A DNA stretch of 64,000 nucleotides, taken from contig NZ_BFFP01000006.1 of assembly GCF_003864415.1 (NCBI RefSeq), forward strand, positions 24,027-88,026, given 5' to 3'. The notes below the pieces were generated by a model. It ran no database searches and was not told where the DNA came from. It saw nothing but the letters and a program-made list of their open reading frames with translations. Source of the DNA: Ligilactobacillus salitolerans. Its GTDB lineage: Bacteria; Bacillota; Bacilli; Lactobacillales; Lactobacillaceae. Position numbers and translations under genes: made by a program. This document shows positions 8,005 to 17,876 of the stretch, piece after piece; the stretch's first letter is position 1, and the number at the start of each line of letters is the position of its first letter.

Positions 8005-10419
8005 ATGCAACAATTTGCAGAAGTCATTGTTGACGTTCCGACTCAGCAAACGGATCAGCCATACACGTATGAGATCCCCCCAGATTTAGTGGGGCAAATT
8101 CAGCCTGGAATGCGTGTGATCGTGCCTTTTGGAACTCGACGGGTCTTAGGCTTTTTAGTGCGGGTCATCGAGCATAAACCGGATGTTTCATTTGAAATTA
8201 AACCAATAGAAGAGGTGTTAGACTTAGCGCCAGTTTTAAGTGATGAGCTGTTGCAATTATCAGACTGGCTAGCTAAATGGACCTTTTCTTTCAAGATCTC
8301 CTGCCTCCAAGCAATGCTTCCAGCCGCGATGCGGGCTAGTTATGGTAAAAAAATCAGGCTAACTACAACGGAAGTCTCTGCTGATGTGAAGTTATTATTT
8401 GGGGAGAAACAAGAATTACCGTTTGATACTAAAAATTTATCTGCTCGAGCTTTTCGAACTCTTTCCAAGTTGAACCGTGAAAACAAAGCGGAAATTGTTT
8501 ATGAAGTTCGTGATCGCGCTCAGTCGAAGAGTATTACAATGATCACTGGCCTATTGACGCCAGCACAAATTACACAGGAAAAGGCGAAGACACGGATCAA
8601 TGCCTTGCGGTTACAGCAATTGCTTGATTTTTTGCTGGACCTTGGTTCTGCTCGTCTCAGTCAAAAAGACGCGGAGGTTCAAACTGGGCTGGCTGCTTCA
8701 GTGTTTACTCAGGGTCAAAAGAAAGGCTGGCTCAAAAAAAGTCAAGTCGAAGAGTATCGTGATCCCTACAGTACAGCCGAAATCAGTAAGACTGAACCAC
8801 AAAAACTAAAACCGGCGCAAACTAAAGCAGTGGCAGAAATTGAAACTGAGATCAAGAAGCAATCAGAGCAGGTCTTTTTGTTACAAGGAGTGACGGGAAG
8901 CGGGAAGACTGAGGTTTATCTTTACGCGATCGCCTGCGCCCTGGCGCAAAAAAAGACGGCTTTGATGCTGGTCCCAGAAATTTCTTTAACGCCGCAAATG
9001 GTTCATCGAGTTAGAGGGCGTTTCGGGTCCAATGTCGCTGTTTTGCATAGTGGTTTGTCTGAAGGCGAGAAATATGATGAGTGGCGCAGAATAGAACGGA
9101 AAGAAGCGACAGTGGTCGTTGGCGCACGCTCAGCAGTTTTTGCACCATTAGATAATATTGGTGTCATCATTATGGATGAAGAACATGAAACTAGTTATAA
9201 ACAAGAAAGTATGCCAGAGTACCATGCGCGCGATGTTGCAATTAAACGAGGACAATGGCATCATTGTCCGGTTGTTTTAGGCAGTGCCACGCCTTCGCTC
9301 GAATCACGTGCTCGTGCGCAAAAGGGGGTTTACCGGTGGCTGCGTCTAGATGAGCGCATCAATGGGCAGCCTTTACCGGCCGTGAAGCTGGTCAACATGC
9401 AAGATGAACTGAAGCGTGCACCGGCTGTGGACATTTCTGGTCCGCTCCTTGAAGCAATCAAAGAGCGGATCGCACGCAATGAACAAGTGGTGTTAATGTT
9501 GAATCGGCGCGGATATTCTTCTTTTATCATGTGTCGTGAATGCGGTTTTGTGCTCAAATGTCCAAACTGCGATATTTCATTAACGATGCATATGGATTCC
9601 CATTCGATGAAATGCCATTATTGTGGACATGAAGAACCGATCCCGAATATTTGTCCGAGTTGTCACAGTAAAAAGATTCGCTACTATGGCACGGGCACAG
9701 AAAAAGTCCAGCAAGAACTGGAAAAACTTTTGCCAGATGTCTCGATCTTGCGGATGGATGTTGACACGACTAAACGTAAAGGGGCACATAGCCGTTTATT
9801 GCAAAAGTTTGGAGCCAAAGAAGCGAATATTTTACTGGGGACACAGATGATCGCCAAAGGACTCGATTTTCCAGATGTTACTCTAGTTGGAGTTTTAAAT
9901 GCTGATACTGCCCTGAGCCTGCCTAATTTCCGGTCGGCTGAGAGGACCTTTCAGCTCTTGACCCAGGTTAGTGGACGCGCTGGGCGAGCAGATAAAACAG
10001 GTGAGGTCTTGATCCAGACCTTTAATCCTGAGCACTATGCTATTCAGCTAGCCAAAAATCAAAACTACGAGCAGTTTTTTGGGATGGAGATGAATATGCG
10101 TCACCGTGGCGGTTATCCGCCATACTTTTTTACAATTCAAATTGTGATCAATGGGACTAATGAAGCGGAGGTCGCCAAAAAGATCTTCGAGGTCAATGGT
10201 CAGCTGACACAGATCCTGTCTCAACAAGCTGTAGTTTTGGGCCCGACTCCTAAACCAATAATGCGGGTCAATAACCGTTTCTATTATCAGCTAGTTATTA
10301 AATATAAAAACGAACCTAAGTTAGATCAATTCTTAAAAGAGCTGTTGCAAAATAGCCAACAGGATATGAGACGCAACTTGCAATTGACGATCGATCGCGA
10401 CCCGGTCGACTTTATTTAA
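8005..10419 (+). CDS. priA: Primosomal protein N', replication restart helicase
   Basis: 3'-5' helicase that recognises stalled forks and D-loops and reloads the replisome. 804 residues. Order: N-terminal 3'-DNA binding domain, Walker A GVTGSGKTE (about 295), DEEH box IMDEEHETSY, and a cysteine-rich zinc insert with CRECGFVLKCPNC and CHYCG...CPSCHS. The helicase C-terminal motifs QVSGRAGRAD are present. Start chosen at ATG 8005, eight bases after AGGGGGAA; GTG 8002 is directly adjacent. Sits between coaBC and fmt as usual. Confidence 0.97.
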   Translation: MQQFAEVIVDVPTQQTDQPYTYEIPPDLVGQIQPGMRVIVPFGTRRVLGFLVRVIEHKPDVSFEIKPIEEVLDLAPVLSDELLQLSDWLAKWTFSFKISCLQAMLPAAMRASYGKKIRLTTTEVSADVKLLFGEKQELPFDTKNLSARAFRTLSKLNRENKAEIVYEVRDRAQSKSITMITGLLTPAQITQEKAKTRINALRLQQLLDFLLDLGSARLSQKDAEVQTGLAASVFTQGQKKGWLKKSQVEEYRDPYSTAEISKTEPQKLKPAQTKAVAEIETEIKKQSEQVFLLQGVTGSGKTEVYLYAIACALAQKKTALMLVPEISLTPQMVHRVRGRFGSNVAVLHSGLSEGEKYDEWRRIERKEATVVVGARSAVFAPLDNIGVIIMDEEHETSYKQESMPEYHARDVAIKRGQWHHCPVVLGSATPSLESRARAQKGVYRWLRLDERINGQPLPAVKLVNMQDELKRAPAVDISGPLLEAIKERIARNEQVVLMLNRRGYSSFIMCRECGFVLKCPNCDISLTMHMDSHSMKCHYCGHEEPIPNICPSCHSKKIRYYGTGTEKVQQELEKLLPDVSILRMDVDTTKRKGAHSRLLQKFGAKEANILLGTQMIAKGLDFPDVTLVGVLNADTALSLPNFRSAERTFQLLTQVSGRAGRADKTGEVLIQTFNPEHYAIQLAKNQNYEQFFGMEMNMRHRGGYPPYFFTIQIVINGTNEAEVAKKIFEVNGQLTQILSQQAVVLGPTPKPIMRVNNRFYYQLVIKYKNEPKLDQFLKELLQNSQQDMRRNLQLTIDRDPVDFI

Positions 10420-10449
10420 CGAAAAAACAAAAAATGAGGACGTGATAAA

Positions 10450-11406
10450 ATGACATCCATAGCGTTTATGGGAACACCAAGTTTTGCAGTCCCGATCCTG
10501 CAAGGATTGCTGGATCAGAACTACGATGTGTGTGCGGTAGTGACACAACCCGACCGGCCGGTTGGACGCAAGCGCCGTTTAACAGCATCACCGGTCAAAG
10601 AACTCGCGCAAAAGAATGATCTTTTAGTTTTGCAGCCTGAAAAAATCAGCGGTAGCCAAGAAATGCAGCAAGTGATCGATTTAGCACCAGATTTGATCGT
10701 CACTGCCGCCTATGGCCAGTTTTTACCAAATAAGCTGCTTGCAAGCGCCAAAATCGCAGCTATCAATGTCCACGGTTCCTTACTGCCAAAATACCGCGGG
10801 GGAGCACCAGTACAGTATGCCTTAATGAAAGGTGAAAAAAAGACAGGCGTGACTTTGATCTATATGGTCAAGCAAATGGACGCTGGTGCGATGCTAGGTC
10901 AAGCTGAGCTGCCGATCACCTCTGAGGATGATACAGGCACTTTGTTTGCAAAATTGAGTCTTTTAGGACGCGATTTGCTCTTAGATAAACTGCCGGCGCT
11001 GCTAGCTGGGAAACTTCCTGCTTTGCCTCAAGACGAGGCGCAAGTGGTTTTTGCTCCGACTATCAAGCCTGAGGAAGAAAAATTAATTTTAAGTTTAACG
11101 GCCCAAGAGATAGATTGGAAAGTACGTGCTCTTCGTCCTGCACCAGGTGCTTATTTTGAGAAATTTGCTGGAAAAAGGACTAAAATATGGCAGGTCACTC
11201 CACTGGCAGAAAAAACAGATCAACTTCCCGGGACGATCGTGGCTCTGAGTAAACATCAACTTAAAATTGCCGCCGCTTCTGGGAGTGTTTATCAAATCGA
11301 ACAACTTCAACCGGCCGGCAAACAACGCCTTTCGATCACTGATTATTTAAATGGTGTTAAGGGTGAATTAGAAGAAGGACAGGTTTTGATCGCTGATGAA
11401 AAATAA
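10450..11406 (+). CDS. fmt: Methionyl-tRNA formyltransferase
   Basis: Formylates initiator Met-tRNA using 10-formyl-tetrahydrofolate. 318 residues; the catalytic HGSLLPKYRGGAP motif with AAYGQFLP upstream is intact, and the C-terminal OB-fold domain follows (about 205-310). ATG 10450 is preceded by GAGGACG. The last 11 bases overlap rsmB. Confidence 0.97.
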   Translation: MTSIAFMGTPSFAVPILQGLLDQNYDVCAVVTQPDRPVGRKRRLTASPVKELAQKNDLLVLQPEKISGSQEMQQVIDLAPDLIVTAAYGQFLPNKLLASAKIAAINVHGSLLPKYRGGAPVQYALMKGEKKTGVTLIYMVKQMDAGAMLGQAELPITSEDDTGTLFAKLSLLGRDLLLDKLPALLAGKLPALPQDEAQVVFAPTIKPEEEKLILSLTAQEIDWKVRALRPAPGAYFEKFAGKRTKIWQVTPLAEKTDQLPGTIVALSKHQLKIAAASGSVYQIEQLQPAGKQRLSITDYLNGVKGELEEGQVLIADEK

Positions 11407-12742
11407 CTTGCAAGCCAATCCTCGTTACCTGGCGGTCCGTGACCTGACTCGGATCGAGAAAGAAAAATCTTATTCGAATAAGGTCGTTGACCAGACTTTG
11501 GCAGCCAAGCAGCTGGCAGTGCGCGATGTAAATTTGTATACCAATTTAGTTTACGGGACAATTCAAAATAAATTGGCACTGGACTTTGATCTGGCACCAT
11601 TCATTAAAAAACCGGCTAAGCTGGATCTGTGGGTCAAGGAGCTTTTGCGGCTTTCAGTCTATCAGCTTTATTATTTGGATAGGATCCCGCAACATGCAGT
11701 CTTTAATGAGGCAATTGAAATTGCTAAGCAGATGGGGCATGAGGGGACTAGGCGTTTTGTGACGGGTGTTTTGCATGCCCTGTCCCGCCAAGGCCGACCC
11801 GATTTAAGCCAGATCAATGATCCGCTTGAAAGAGTTAGTATTCAGACCAGTACACCGCTGTGGCTGGTGCAACAGTTAAATGCGGAACTTGGTTTAGAAA
11901 AAACTCGTTCACTCTTAGCTGCGACAGTCCAGCCGCCAGCTCAAAGCGTCAGAGTCAATACAAAATTGACGCAGCGGCAAACAGCGGCAGAAAAACTAAA
12001 AGCGGCTGGTCTGCAAGTGGAAGAAAGCAAGGTGTCGCCGCAAGTCTTAAGAGTTGTGAATGGTTTTGTACCAGCTACACCTCCCTATCAAGCAGGTGAA
12101 GTGACGGTCCAAGACGAAAGTGCAGCTTTAAGCGTGGAAGCCTTGCACGTTTCCAAAACAGATCAAGTTTTGGACGCATGTGCTGCTCCGGGTGGAAAAA
12201 CTACGCAGATTGCTGAAAAGCTTGGAGACGGCGGCAAAGTGGTCGCCTTGGATATTCATACTAAGAAGCTAAAGGTCATTCAATCCAATGCTAAACGGAT
12301 GCATTTGGAATCATTGATCACAACAAAGGCTTTGGATGCCCGGATGGCTGCGCAGTCCTTTGAAAAGGAAAGTTTTGATAAGATCTTAGTGGATGCTCCC
12401 TGTTCAGGCTTGGGGCTGATGAGACGCAAACCCGAAGTTAAGTACGAAAAAAAAGCTGAGGATAGTGCTGCTTTAGCAAAAATCCAACTGGAGATCTTAT
12501 TAGCTCTTGCCCCGCTGCTTAAAAAGGGCGGTACGCTGACTTATAGCACATGTACGATCTTGAACCAGGAAAATCAAGGAGTGATCGATCAGTTTCTTGC
12601 GGCAGCTCCGCAATTTATTCAGCAAAAAACTCAGACTGAGTTTGCACTGAAAGCTGACCGTGATGAACTTTCATTAACTATTTATCCAGATGACTTTGGC
12701 TCTGACGGCTTTTTTATTGCAACTCTTTCCAAGGCAAAATGA
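11396..12742 (+). CDS. rsmB: 16S rRNA (cytosine-967-C5)-methyltransferase
   Basis: Methylates C967 of 16S rRNA with S-adenosylmethionine. 448 residues: N-terminal NusB-like RNA-binding domain (about 1-150), then a Rossmann methyltransferase with the SAM site DACAAPGGKT and the two catalytic cysteines in DAPCSGLGLMRRKPE and YSTCT. The gene starts inside the end of fmt with no strong ribosome binding site, suggesting translational coupling. Order fmt-rsmB-stp-kinase is conserved in Bacillota. Confidence 0.95.
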   Translation: MKNNLQANPRYLAVRDLTRIEKEKSYSNKVVDQTLAAKQLAVRDVNLYTNLVYGTIQNKLALDFDLAPFIKKPAKLDLWVKELLRLSVYQLYYLDRIPQHAVFNEAIEIAKQMGHEGTRRFVTGVLHALSRQGRPDLSQINDPLERVSIQTSTPLWLVQQLNAELGLEKTRSLLAATVQPPAQSVRVNTKLTQRQTAAEKLKAAGLQVEESKVSPQVLRVVNGFVPATPPYQAGEVTVQDESAALSVEALHVSKTDQVLDACAAPGGKTTQIAEKLGDGGKVVALDIHTKKLKVIQSNAKRMHLESLITTKALDARMAAQSFEKESFDKILVDAPCSGLGLMRRKPEVKYEKKAEDSAALAKIQLEILLALAPLLKKGGTLTYSTCTILNQENQGVIDQFLAAAPQFIQQKTQTEFALKADRDELSLTIYPDDFGSDGFFIATLSKAK

Positions 12743-12751
12743 GGTGTGAAA

Positions 12752-13492
12752 ATGAAATATTCTTTTTTGAGTGATGTTGGACGAGTACGGGAAAAAAATG
12801 AAGACTTCGTTGGTGTTTTTAAAAACCAGGCAGAAGTTTTGTTAGCAATCGTTGCAGATGGTTTGGGAGGTCACCAGGGCGGCGAGGTTGCTTCAGAAAT
12901 GGCGGTTTCACAGATCGGCTATGATTTTGAAAAAACCTCTTTTACCAAACCAAAAGATGCTTATTCATGGCTGCAGGGTCAAGCCGATAGAGAAAACAAA
13001 CATATTTTAGAAGCCGCTGAGCAGAGTGAAGAATTATTAGGAATGGGGACGACACTCGTGTGTGCGGTCGTTTTTCCTAAAACCCTTGTAATCGCAAACA
13101 TCGGGGACAGCCGGTGTTATCTGTTTAACAATGGAAAGTTGACCCAATTGACGGAAGACCATTCTTTGGTCAATGAAATGGTCAAAAATGGCCAAATCAG
13201 CAAAGAACAGGCTCGGACCCATCCCCAAAAGAATATCATTACCCGGACCTTAGGAGTTTCCGGTTCATCACGCTTAGATCAAAAACTCTATGAAATCGTA
13301 CCTGGAGAACTTTTATTGTGTAGTGACGGATTATCGAATTTGGTTGACGATGAGCAATTAGAGGAGATTTTGCGGACTCCAGGGCTAGACCTCGAGCAGA
13401 AATGTGCTCGTCTGATCGCCGCAGCAAACGAAGCCGGCGGAACAGATAATATCACTGCTTTGCTGCTCTCTTTGGATGAGGAGGTCAGTTAA
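12752..13492 (+). CDS. stp: PP2C-type serine/threonine phosphatase (Stp/PrpC)
   Basis: Metal-dependent phosphatase that reverses phosphorylation by the neighbouring PASTA kinase. 246 residues with PP2C motifs in order: RVREKNED, VADGLGGHQGGEVAS, GMGTTLV, IGDSRCYL, CSDGLSNLVDD and GGTDNITALL. Metal-binding aspartates are present. ATG 12752 lies six bases after GAGGTG, which overlaps the rsmB stop. Its stop shares a base with the kinase start (TAATG), coupling phosphatase and kinase. Confidence 0.96.
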   Translation: MKYSFLSDVGRVREKNEDFVGVFKNQAEVLLAIVADGLGGHQGGEVASEMAVSQIGYDFEKTSFTKPKDAYSWLQGQADRENKHILEAAEQSEELLGMGTTLVCAVVFPKTLVIANIGDSRCYLFNNGKLTQLTEDHSLVNEMVKNGQISKEQARTHPQKNIITRTLGVSGSSRLDQKLYEIVPGELLLCSDGLSNLVDDEQLEEILRTPGLDLEQKCARLIAAANEAGGTDNITALLLSLDEEVS

Positions 13493-15486
13493 TGGAAGCT
13501 GGATACATTCTGAACGGACGTTATAAAATAGTTTCTTCGCTGGGAGAAGGCGGGATGGCCAATGTCTATTCAGCCTACGACTTGATCTTAAAACGATATG
13601 TGGCTGTCAAATTATTGCGGTTGGATATGCGGGATGATCCTCATGCTGTGCGTAGATTTCAGGGCGAAGCAATGTCTTTAACAGAGCTGACAGATCCGCA
13701 TACTGTGATGATTTATGACGTCGGTGAAGAAAGCGGACTGCAGTATTTGGTGATGGAATATGTCAACGGGATGAACTTAAAAGAATATATTAAGCAGGAA
13801 TATCCGCTGTCAGTTGAGCGTGTGGTTCAGATCATGACTGAAGTTTTGCAGGCCGTGAGCGACGCACATTCACACGGGATCATTCACCGCGATCTAAAAC
13901 CGCAAAATATTCTGATCGATCAGAACGGTTTGGTCAAAATCACAGACTTCGGGATCGCGCTGGCCTTGTCACGTTCGAGCATGACCAAAACAAACACAGT
14001 AATGGGGTCTGTCCACTATATTTCGCCGGAACAGGCTCGCGGCAGTATCGTAACCAAGCAGACAGATATCTATTCTTTGGGAATTATCTTATTTGAACTT
14101 TTAACAGGACATGTGCCGTTTCGAGGAGAAAATGCTGTTTCGATCATTATGAAACACTATAGTGAGGCAATGCCTTCAGTCAGAAACGAAAATCCAGAGG
14201 TCCCGCAAGCCTTAGAAAACATCGTTTTACATGCTACCGCTAAGGACCTCAACGATCGCTACGGTACCGTCCAGGAGATGGCTAGTGATTTAGCATCTTG
14301 TTTGTCCTATCAACGAAGAGATGAAGCTAGGTGGCTGCCGGCAGGGTCAGATGAGGATGAGACTAAAGTTTTGCCGGCTGCTTTACCAGATGAAACTGAG
14401 ACTCAGCAAGAAGAACAGCAAGATCCTGCTGACCAGTCAAATGCAGGACACGGCAAAAAGAAGCACAAGAAATGGTCGAAGAAAAAGAAATTCTTAGTTT
14501 GGTCAAGTTGGCTTGTGCTGGCGATTTTGATCGGGACTGCAGTCTATTTTCTAATGCCGCGCCAGACAAGCGTACCTGAATTAAGCGGAATGAGTATTTC
14601 AGAAGCTGAGGATAGTTTACGCAACGCTAATTTAAAGGTTGGCAAGAGCAAGAAAGCCTACAGCAACGATTATGAAAGCGGCCAAATTATCCGGACTGAA
14701 CCTAGTGCCAAAAGCAAGATCAATGAAGGGCAAAAGGTTGATCTTATTCTTTCCCGCGGTTCTCAAAAAGAGCGCTTCGGTGATTATACTGGACAAAAAT
14801 ATTCTGTCGTTAAAAAAATGCTGCAAAAAAAGGGCGTGACTGTCTCCAAGCAGAAAGTATACTCCCAAAAATATGCCAAGGGTGAGATCAAATCACAAAG
14901 TATTTCTACTAAAAAGAAAGTGATCATGGGCGAGACATCTGTGACCTTTGAAGTTTCTCAGGGTCCCCGGAGTTTCGAGTTACGTGACCTAACGAACTAC
15001 ACACTCAAAAGTGCCCAGGACTATGCTGACGAACATGGCCTCGTACTGAACGTTTCTCGGGGCAAGTCGGATGACTTTGAGCAAGGGCTGGTAATGGAAC
15101 AGGAACCTGCAGCTGGGACAGAACTCGCGCAGGGGGCTCAGATCAGTGTGAAAATTTCAACCGGCTCGGATGAAGAGTCGTCTGAAAGCAGTTCATCAAG
15201 TTCGAGTTCTTCGTCGTCTTCAGACTCTGACTCTGGGAGCGAATCTCGCTTTAACGTTGAAGTGAAGATCCCATTTGCTGGTGATGAGGCTCATAAATCA
15301 AACAAAGTTCAAATCTACATTGAAGATCGTGGTCATCATTTGAATAATGTTTATCAGACCTTGACGATCACTGAAGATCAAAGTGTCAACTTGCCATTTG
15401 AACTGGCTTCTGGGCAAAAGGGACGTTATAAAGTAGTACGTGATGGCTCTACTATCATCGAAAAAGATGATGTTACAGGAGACTAA
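13492..15486 (+). CDS. PASTA-domain serine/threonine protein kinase (PrkC/StkP type)
   Basis: Membrane kinase that senses muropeptides or lipid II outside and phosphorylates cell wall and division targets inside. 664 residues: kinase domain with GEGGMANVY (18-26), K40, HRDLKPQN (D134) and DFG (152-154); acidic/basic juxtamembrane region; one transmembrane helix (about 334-355); three PASTA repeats (about 358-424, 425-493, 494-560). A nearly pure serine run (about 563-580) then leads into a C-terminal domain of about 75 residues (NVEVKIPFAGDEA...) not part of the PASTA core. Overlaps stp by one base and is followed by rsgA. Confidence 0.95.
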   Translation: MEAGYILNGRYKIVSSLGEGGMANVYSAYDLILKRYVAVKLLRLDMRDDPHAVRRFQGEAMSLTELTDPHTVMIYDVGEESGLQYLVMEYVNGMNLKEYIKQEYPLSVERVVQIMTEVLQAVSDAHSHGIIHRDLKPQNILIDQNGLVKITDFGIALALSRSSMTKTNTVMGSVHYISPEQARGSIVTKQTDIYSLGIILFELLTGHVPFRGENAVSIIMKHYSEAMPSVRNENPEVPQALENIVLHATAKDLNDRYGTVQEMASDLASCLSYQRRDEARWLPAGSDEDETKVLPAALPDETETQQEEQQDPADQSNAGHGKKKHKKWSKKKKFLVWSSWLVLAILIGTAVYFLMPRQTSVPELSGMSISEAEDSLRNANLKVGKSKKAYSNDYESGQIIRTEPSAKSKINEGQKVDLILSRGSQKERFGDYTGQKYSVVKKMLQKKGVTVSKQKVYSQKYAKGEIKSQSISTKKKVIMGETSVTFEVSQGPRSFELRDLTNYTLKSAQDYADEHGLVLNVSRGKSDDFEQGLVMEQEPAAGTELAQGAQISVKISTGSDEESSESSSSSSSSSSSSDSDSGSESRFNVEVKIPFAGDEAHKSNKVQIYIEDRGHHLNNVYQTLTITEDQSVNLPFELASGQKGRYKVVRDGSTIIEKDDVTGD

Positions 15487-15527
15487 AGGGAATAGTAAAT
15501 ATCAAACAAAGAAAGGCAGGAGAAAAT

Positions 15528-16409
15528 GTGGTCAAAGGTCAAATTATCCAATCTTTAAGCGGGTACTATGACGTGCTGGCAGATCAACAGGTCTACCGCA
15601 CTAGAGGACGGGGAAATTTCCGCAAGTCTAAGCAAACACCGCTGGTTGGTGACTGGGTTGAATTTAAGGCTGATAACCAAGCTGAAGGCTACTTGTTACG
15701 TTTGCTGCAGCGAAAAAATAGTCTGGTACGCCCGCCGGTTGCCAATGTCGATTGCGGGATCGTTGTTACCGCCAGTAAGGAGCCTAAATTATCGACGAAC
15801 CTGCTGGACCGTCAGCTGTTGATGTTGGAACACAAGCATATTCAGCCGCTGCTGTATTTTTCCAAGGCAGACCTGCTGGATGAAAAACAGCGGGCCCATT
15901 TAAATCAGCTTGTTTCTTACTATCAGCAATTTTATCCTTGCTTGATCGGTGAAATTGAGCACCAACAGGAGATCGCTGCTCGACTTTTGGACAAAATACA
16001 AGAGAAGGTCATTGTAGTAATGGGGCAGACTGGGGCAGGAAAATCAACATTGCTCAACCTGATCGCACCTGAGCTGAACTTGGAGACCGCAGAAGTTTCT
16101 AAAGCTTTAAGCCGTGGGAAGCACACCACCCGCAAAGTTACTTTGCGCAAGATCCAGAATAATCTGATCGCAGATACACCTGGTTTTTCTTCCTTTGAAT
16201 TACTAGACTTGACCAAAGAGGAACTGCCGACATTGTACCCAGATTTTGTAGAACTGCAAGACCAGTGCAAGTTTCGAGGCTGTTTGCATTTGAAGGAGCC
16301 TAACTGCGCAGTCAAAGCTGCCTACCAGGACCAAAAAATCTTGGCAAGTCGATATGAAAATTATGTTCAGTTTCAAACTGATCTCTCCAACCGTAAACCA
16401 AAGTGGTAG
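15528..16409 (+). CDS. rsgA: Ribosome small subunit-dependent GTPase A
   Basis: Circularly permuted GTPase acting late in 30S maturation. 293 residues: N-terminal OB fold (about 1-70), G4-like SKAD, P-loop GQTGAGKST, DTPG motif in DTPGFSSFEL, and a C-terminal zinc site CKFRGCLHLKEPNCAV. GTG 15528 with GCAGGAG upstream; an ATG two bases before is out of frame. It follows the PASTA kinase as in B. subtilis, where the kinase PrkC phosphorylates this protein. Confidence 0.95.
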   Translation: MVKGQIIQSLSGYYDVLADQQVYRTRGRGNFRKSKQTPLVGDWVEFKADNQAEGYLLRLLQRKNSLVRPPVANVDCGIVVTASKEPKLSTNLLDRQLLMLEHKHIQPLLYFSKADLLDEKQRAHLNQLVSYYQQFYPCLIGEIEHQQEIAARLLDKIQEKVIVVMGQTGAGKSTLLNLIAPELNLETAEVSKALSRGKHTTRKVTLRKIQNNLIADTPGFSSFELLDLTKEELPTLYPDFVELQDQCKFRGCLHLKEPNCAVKAAYQDQKILASRYENYVQFQTDLSNRKPKW

Positions 16410-16467
16410 AATGTCTTTTTAGACACAGTCTGTTAAATTTGTTTGTTAGATTTTATGAGGTGATAAA

Positions 16468-17121
16468 ATGAAAATTGCTCCTTCGATCTTGAGTGCGGAT
16501 TTTGCAAACCTGGCGCGCGATGTAGCCGTAGTAGAAAAGGCTGGCGTGCAGTATTTGCATATTGATATTATGGACGGTCATTTTGTTTCTAATTTGACCT
16601 TTGGTGCTAATGTTGTCCAAGCTTTACGGTCTCATTCCGACTTGGTTTTTGATTGTCATATGATGGTTGATGATCCAGGTAAATATGTGGCTGATTTTGC
16701 ACAAGCTGGGGCAGACATCATGGGGATCCATGCTGAAGCTACTCCGCATCTGCACGCTGTTTTGACTTTGATCAAAAATGCAGGTATGAAAGCAGAGGTT
16801 GTGATCAACCCTGCAACTCCAGTGAGCGCAATTGAAGAAGTTTTGCCCATGGTTGATCAGGTTTTAGTCATGACTGTTGATCCAGGATTCGGCGGCCAAA
16901 GTTTTCTGCCAGAGACTTTGCATAAAGTAGAACAATTGGCTGCTGCCAAGCAGAAAAATCAGTGGCATTATGATATTGAAGTAGATGGCGGGTTAAATGA
17001 CCAGACTGTCCGGCAGGCCGTAAAAGCTGGTGCGAACGTGATCGTTGCCGGTTCCTATATTTTTGGCGCAGCTGACCCGGCAGAACGGATCGCGGCTCTA
17101 ACGAAAGCAAGTGAAGAATAG
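16468..17121 (+). CDS. rpe: Ribulose-phosphate 3-epimerase
   Basis: Interconverts ribulose-5-phosphate and xylulose-5-phosphate in the pentose phosphate pathway. 217-residue TIM barrel with IAPSILSADFANL, HIDIMDGHFV, HMMVDDP, MTVDPGFGGQ and EVDGGLN, which hold the metal ligands and catalytic aspartates. ATG 16468 follows TGAGGTG. thiN starts within three bases of its stop. Confidence 0.96.
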   Translation: MKIAPSILSADFANLARDVAVVEKAGVQYLHIDIMDGHFVSNLTFGANVVQALRSHSDLVFDCHMMVDDPGKYVADFAQAGADIMGIHAEATPHLHAVLTLIKNAGMKAEVVINPATPVSAIEEVLPMVDQVLVMTVDPGFGGQSFLPETLHKVEQLAAAKQKNQWHYDIEVDGGLNDQTVRQAVKAGANVIVAGSYIFGAADPAERIAALTKASEE

Positions 17122-17123
17122 TG

Positions 17124-17780
17124 ATGAAAGTCAACTTGCTTGTTGGGGGGCCAGTAACTGATTGGCCGCAAGACTTAAAACAGCGTTTAGCTCAGAAAAA
17201 TGCGGATGAAGTGTGGGTCGGAGCTGATTATGGGGCGGTGCGTCTAGTCAAGGCAGGGATCCGTCCTGTTTTAGCAGTTGGCGATTTTGATTCTTCCAGC
17301 CCAAGTGAAATTCAATTAGTTAAAGAACATGCGGTTAAAAGTATCATTCGCCCTAAGAAAGAAGACATCACAGATACGATGCTGGCTTTGCGTTGTATTT
17401 TTCAAGAATTAGAATTTGACCAGATCGTGATCTACGGGGCAACTGGGGCTAGATTAGACCAGTTTTTAAGCAATTTGTTTTTTGTGTTAATGTCAGAGTT
17501 TAAACCTTACTGTGAAAAAATCGAACTTATCGATCGTTGGAACCACATTAGTTTTTATCTGCCAGGGAAGCATCGATTAGAAAAATTACCTGACACGGCT
17601 TATTTGGCATTTGTTTGTTTAAATGCCGTTACCGATCTGCATTTGTATGATGCAAAATACAAATTAGATGGCGTCGATTTTACTGAACCGATCTCTTTAT
17701 CAAGTAATGAATTCGTTGGTAATTCTACGAGTTTTTCATTTACAAGCGGCGTATTATGTGTCATTCAAAGTCACGATTAA
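17124..17780 (+). CDS. thiN: Thiamine pyrophosphokinase
   Basis: Converts thiamine to thiamine pyrophosphate, the cofactor needed among others by the pyruvate oxidase at 58435. 218 residues with VGDFDSSS, PKKEDITDTMLAL and YGATGARLDQFLSNL, the hallmark ThiN motifs. ATG 17124 chosen over GTG 17121, which shares a base with the rpe stop. The ribosome binding site is weak, so coupling to rpe is likely. A strong terminator follows. Confidence 0.93.
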   Translation: MKVNLLVGGPVTDWPQDLKQRLAQKNADEVWVGADYGAVRLVKAGIRPVLAVGDFDSSSPSEIQLVKEHAVKSIIRPKKEDITDTMLALRCIFQELEFDQIVIYGATGARLDQFLSNLFFVLMSEFKPYCEKIELIDRWNHISFYLPGKHRLEKLPDTAYLAFVCLNAVTDLHLYDAKYKLDGVDFTEPISLSSNEFVGNSTSFSFTSGVLCVIQSHD

Positions 17781-17796
17781 AAAAATACACAAAAAA

Positions 17797-17838
17797 GGCA
17801 GTGCCTTCTTCATTGATGAGAAGACACTGCCGTTTTTT
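17797..17838. terminator. Terminator after thiN
   Basis: GGCAGTG (17797-17803) pairs with CACTGCC (17825-17831), extended by TCTTC/GAAGA, followed by six T (17833-17838). Ends the long forward transcript and could also act on the minus strand. Confidence 0.88.
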
Positions 17839-17847
17839 GCCGCAAAT

Positions 17848-17867
17848 AAAAAAGGACTTAACAGTCC
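17848..17867 (-). terminator. rpmB terminator
   Basis: On the minus strand GGACT-GTTA-AGTCC is followed by six T, ten bases after the rpmB stop. Confidence 0.75.
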
Positions 17868-17876
17868 ATTTTTCGC

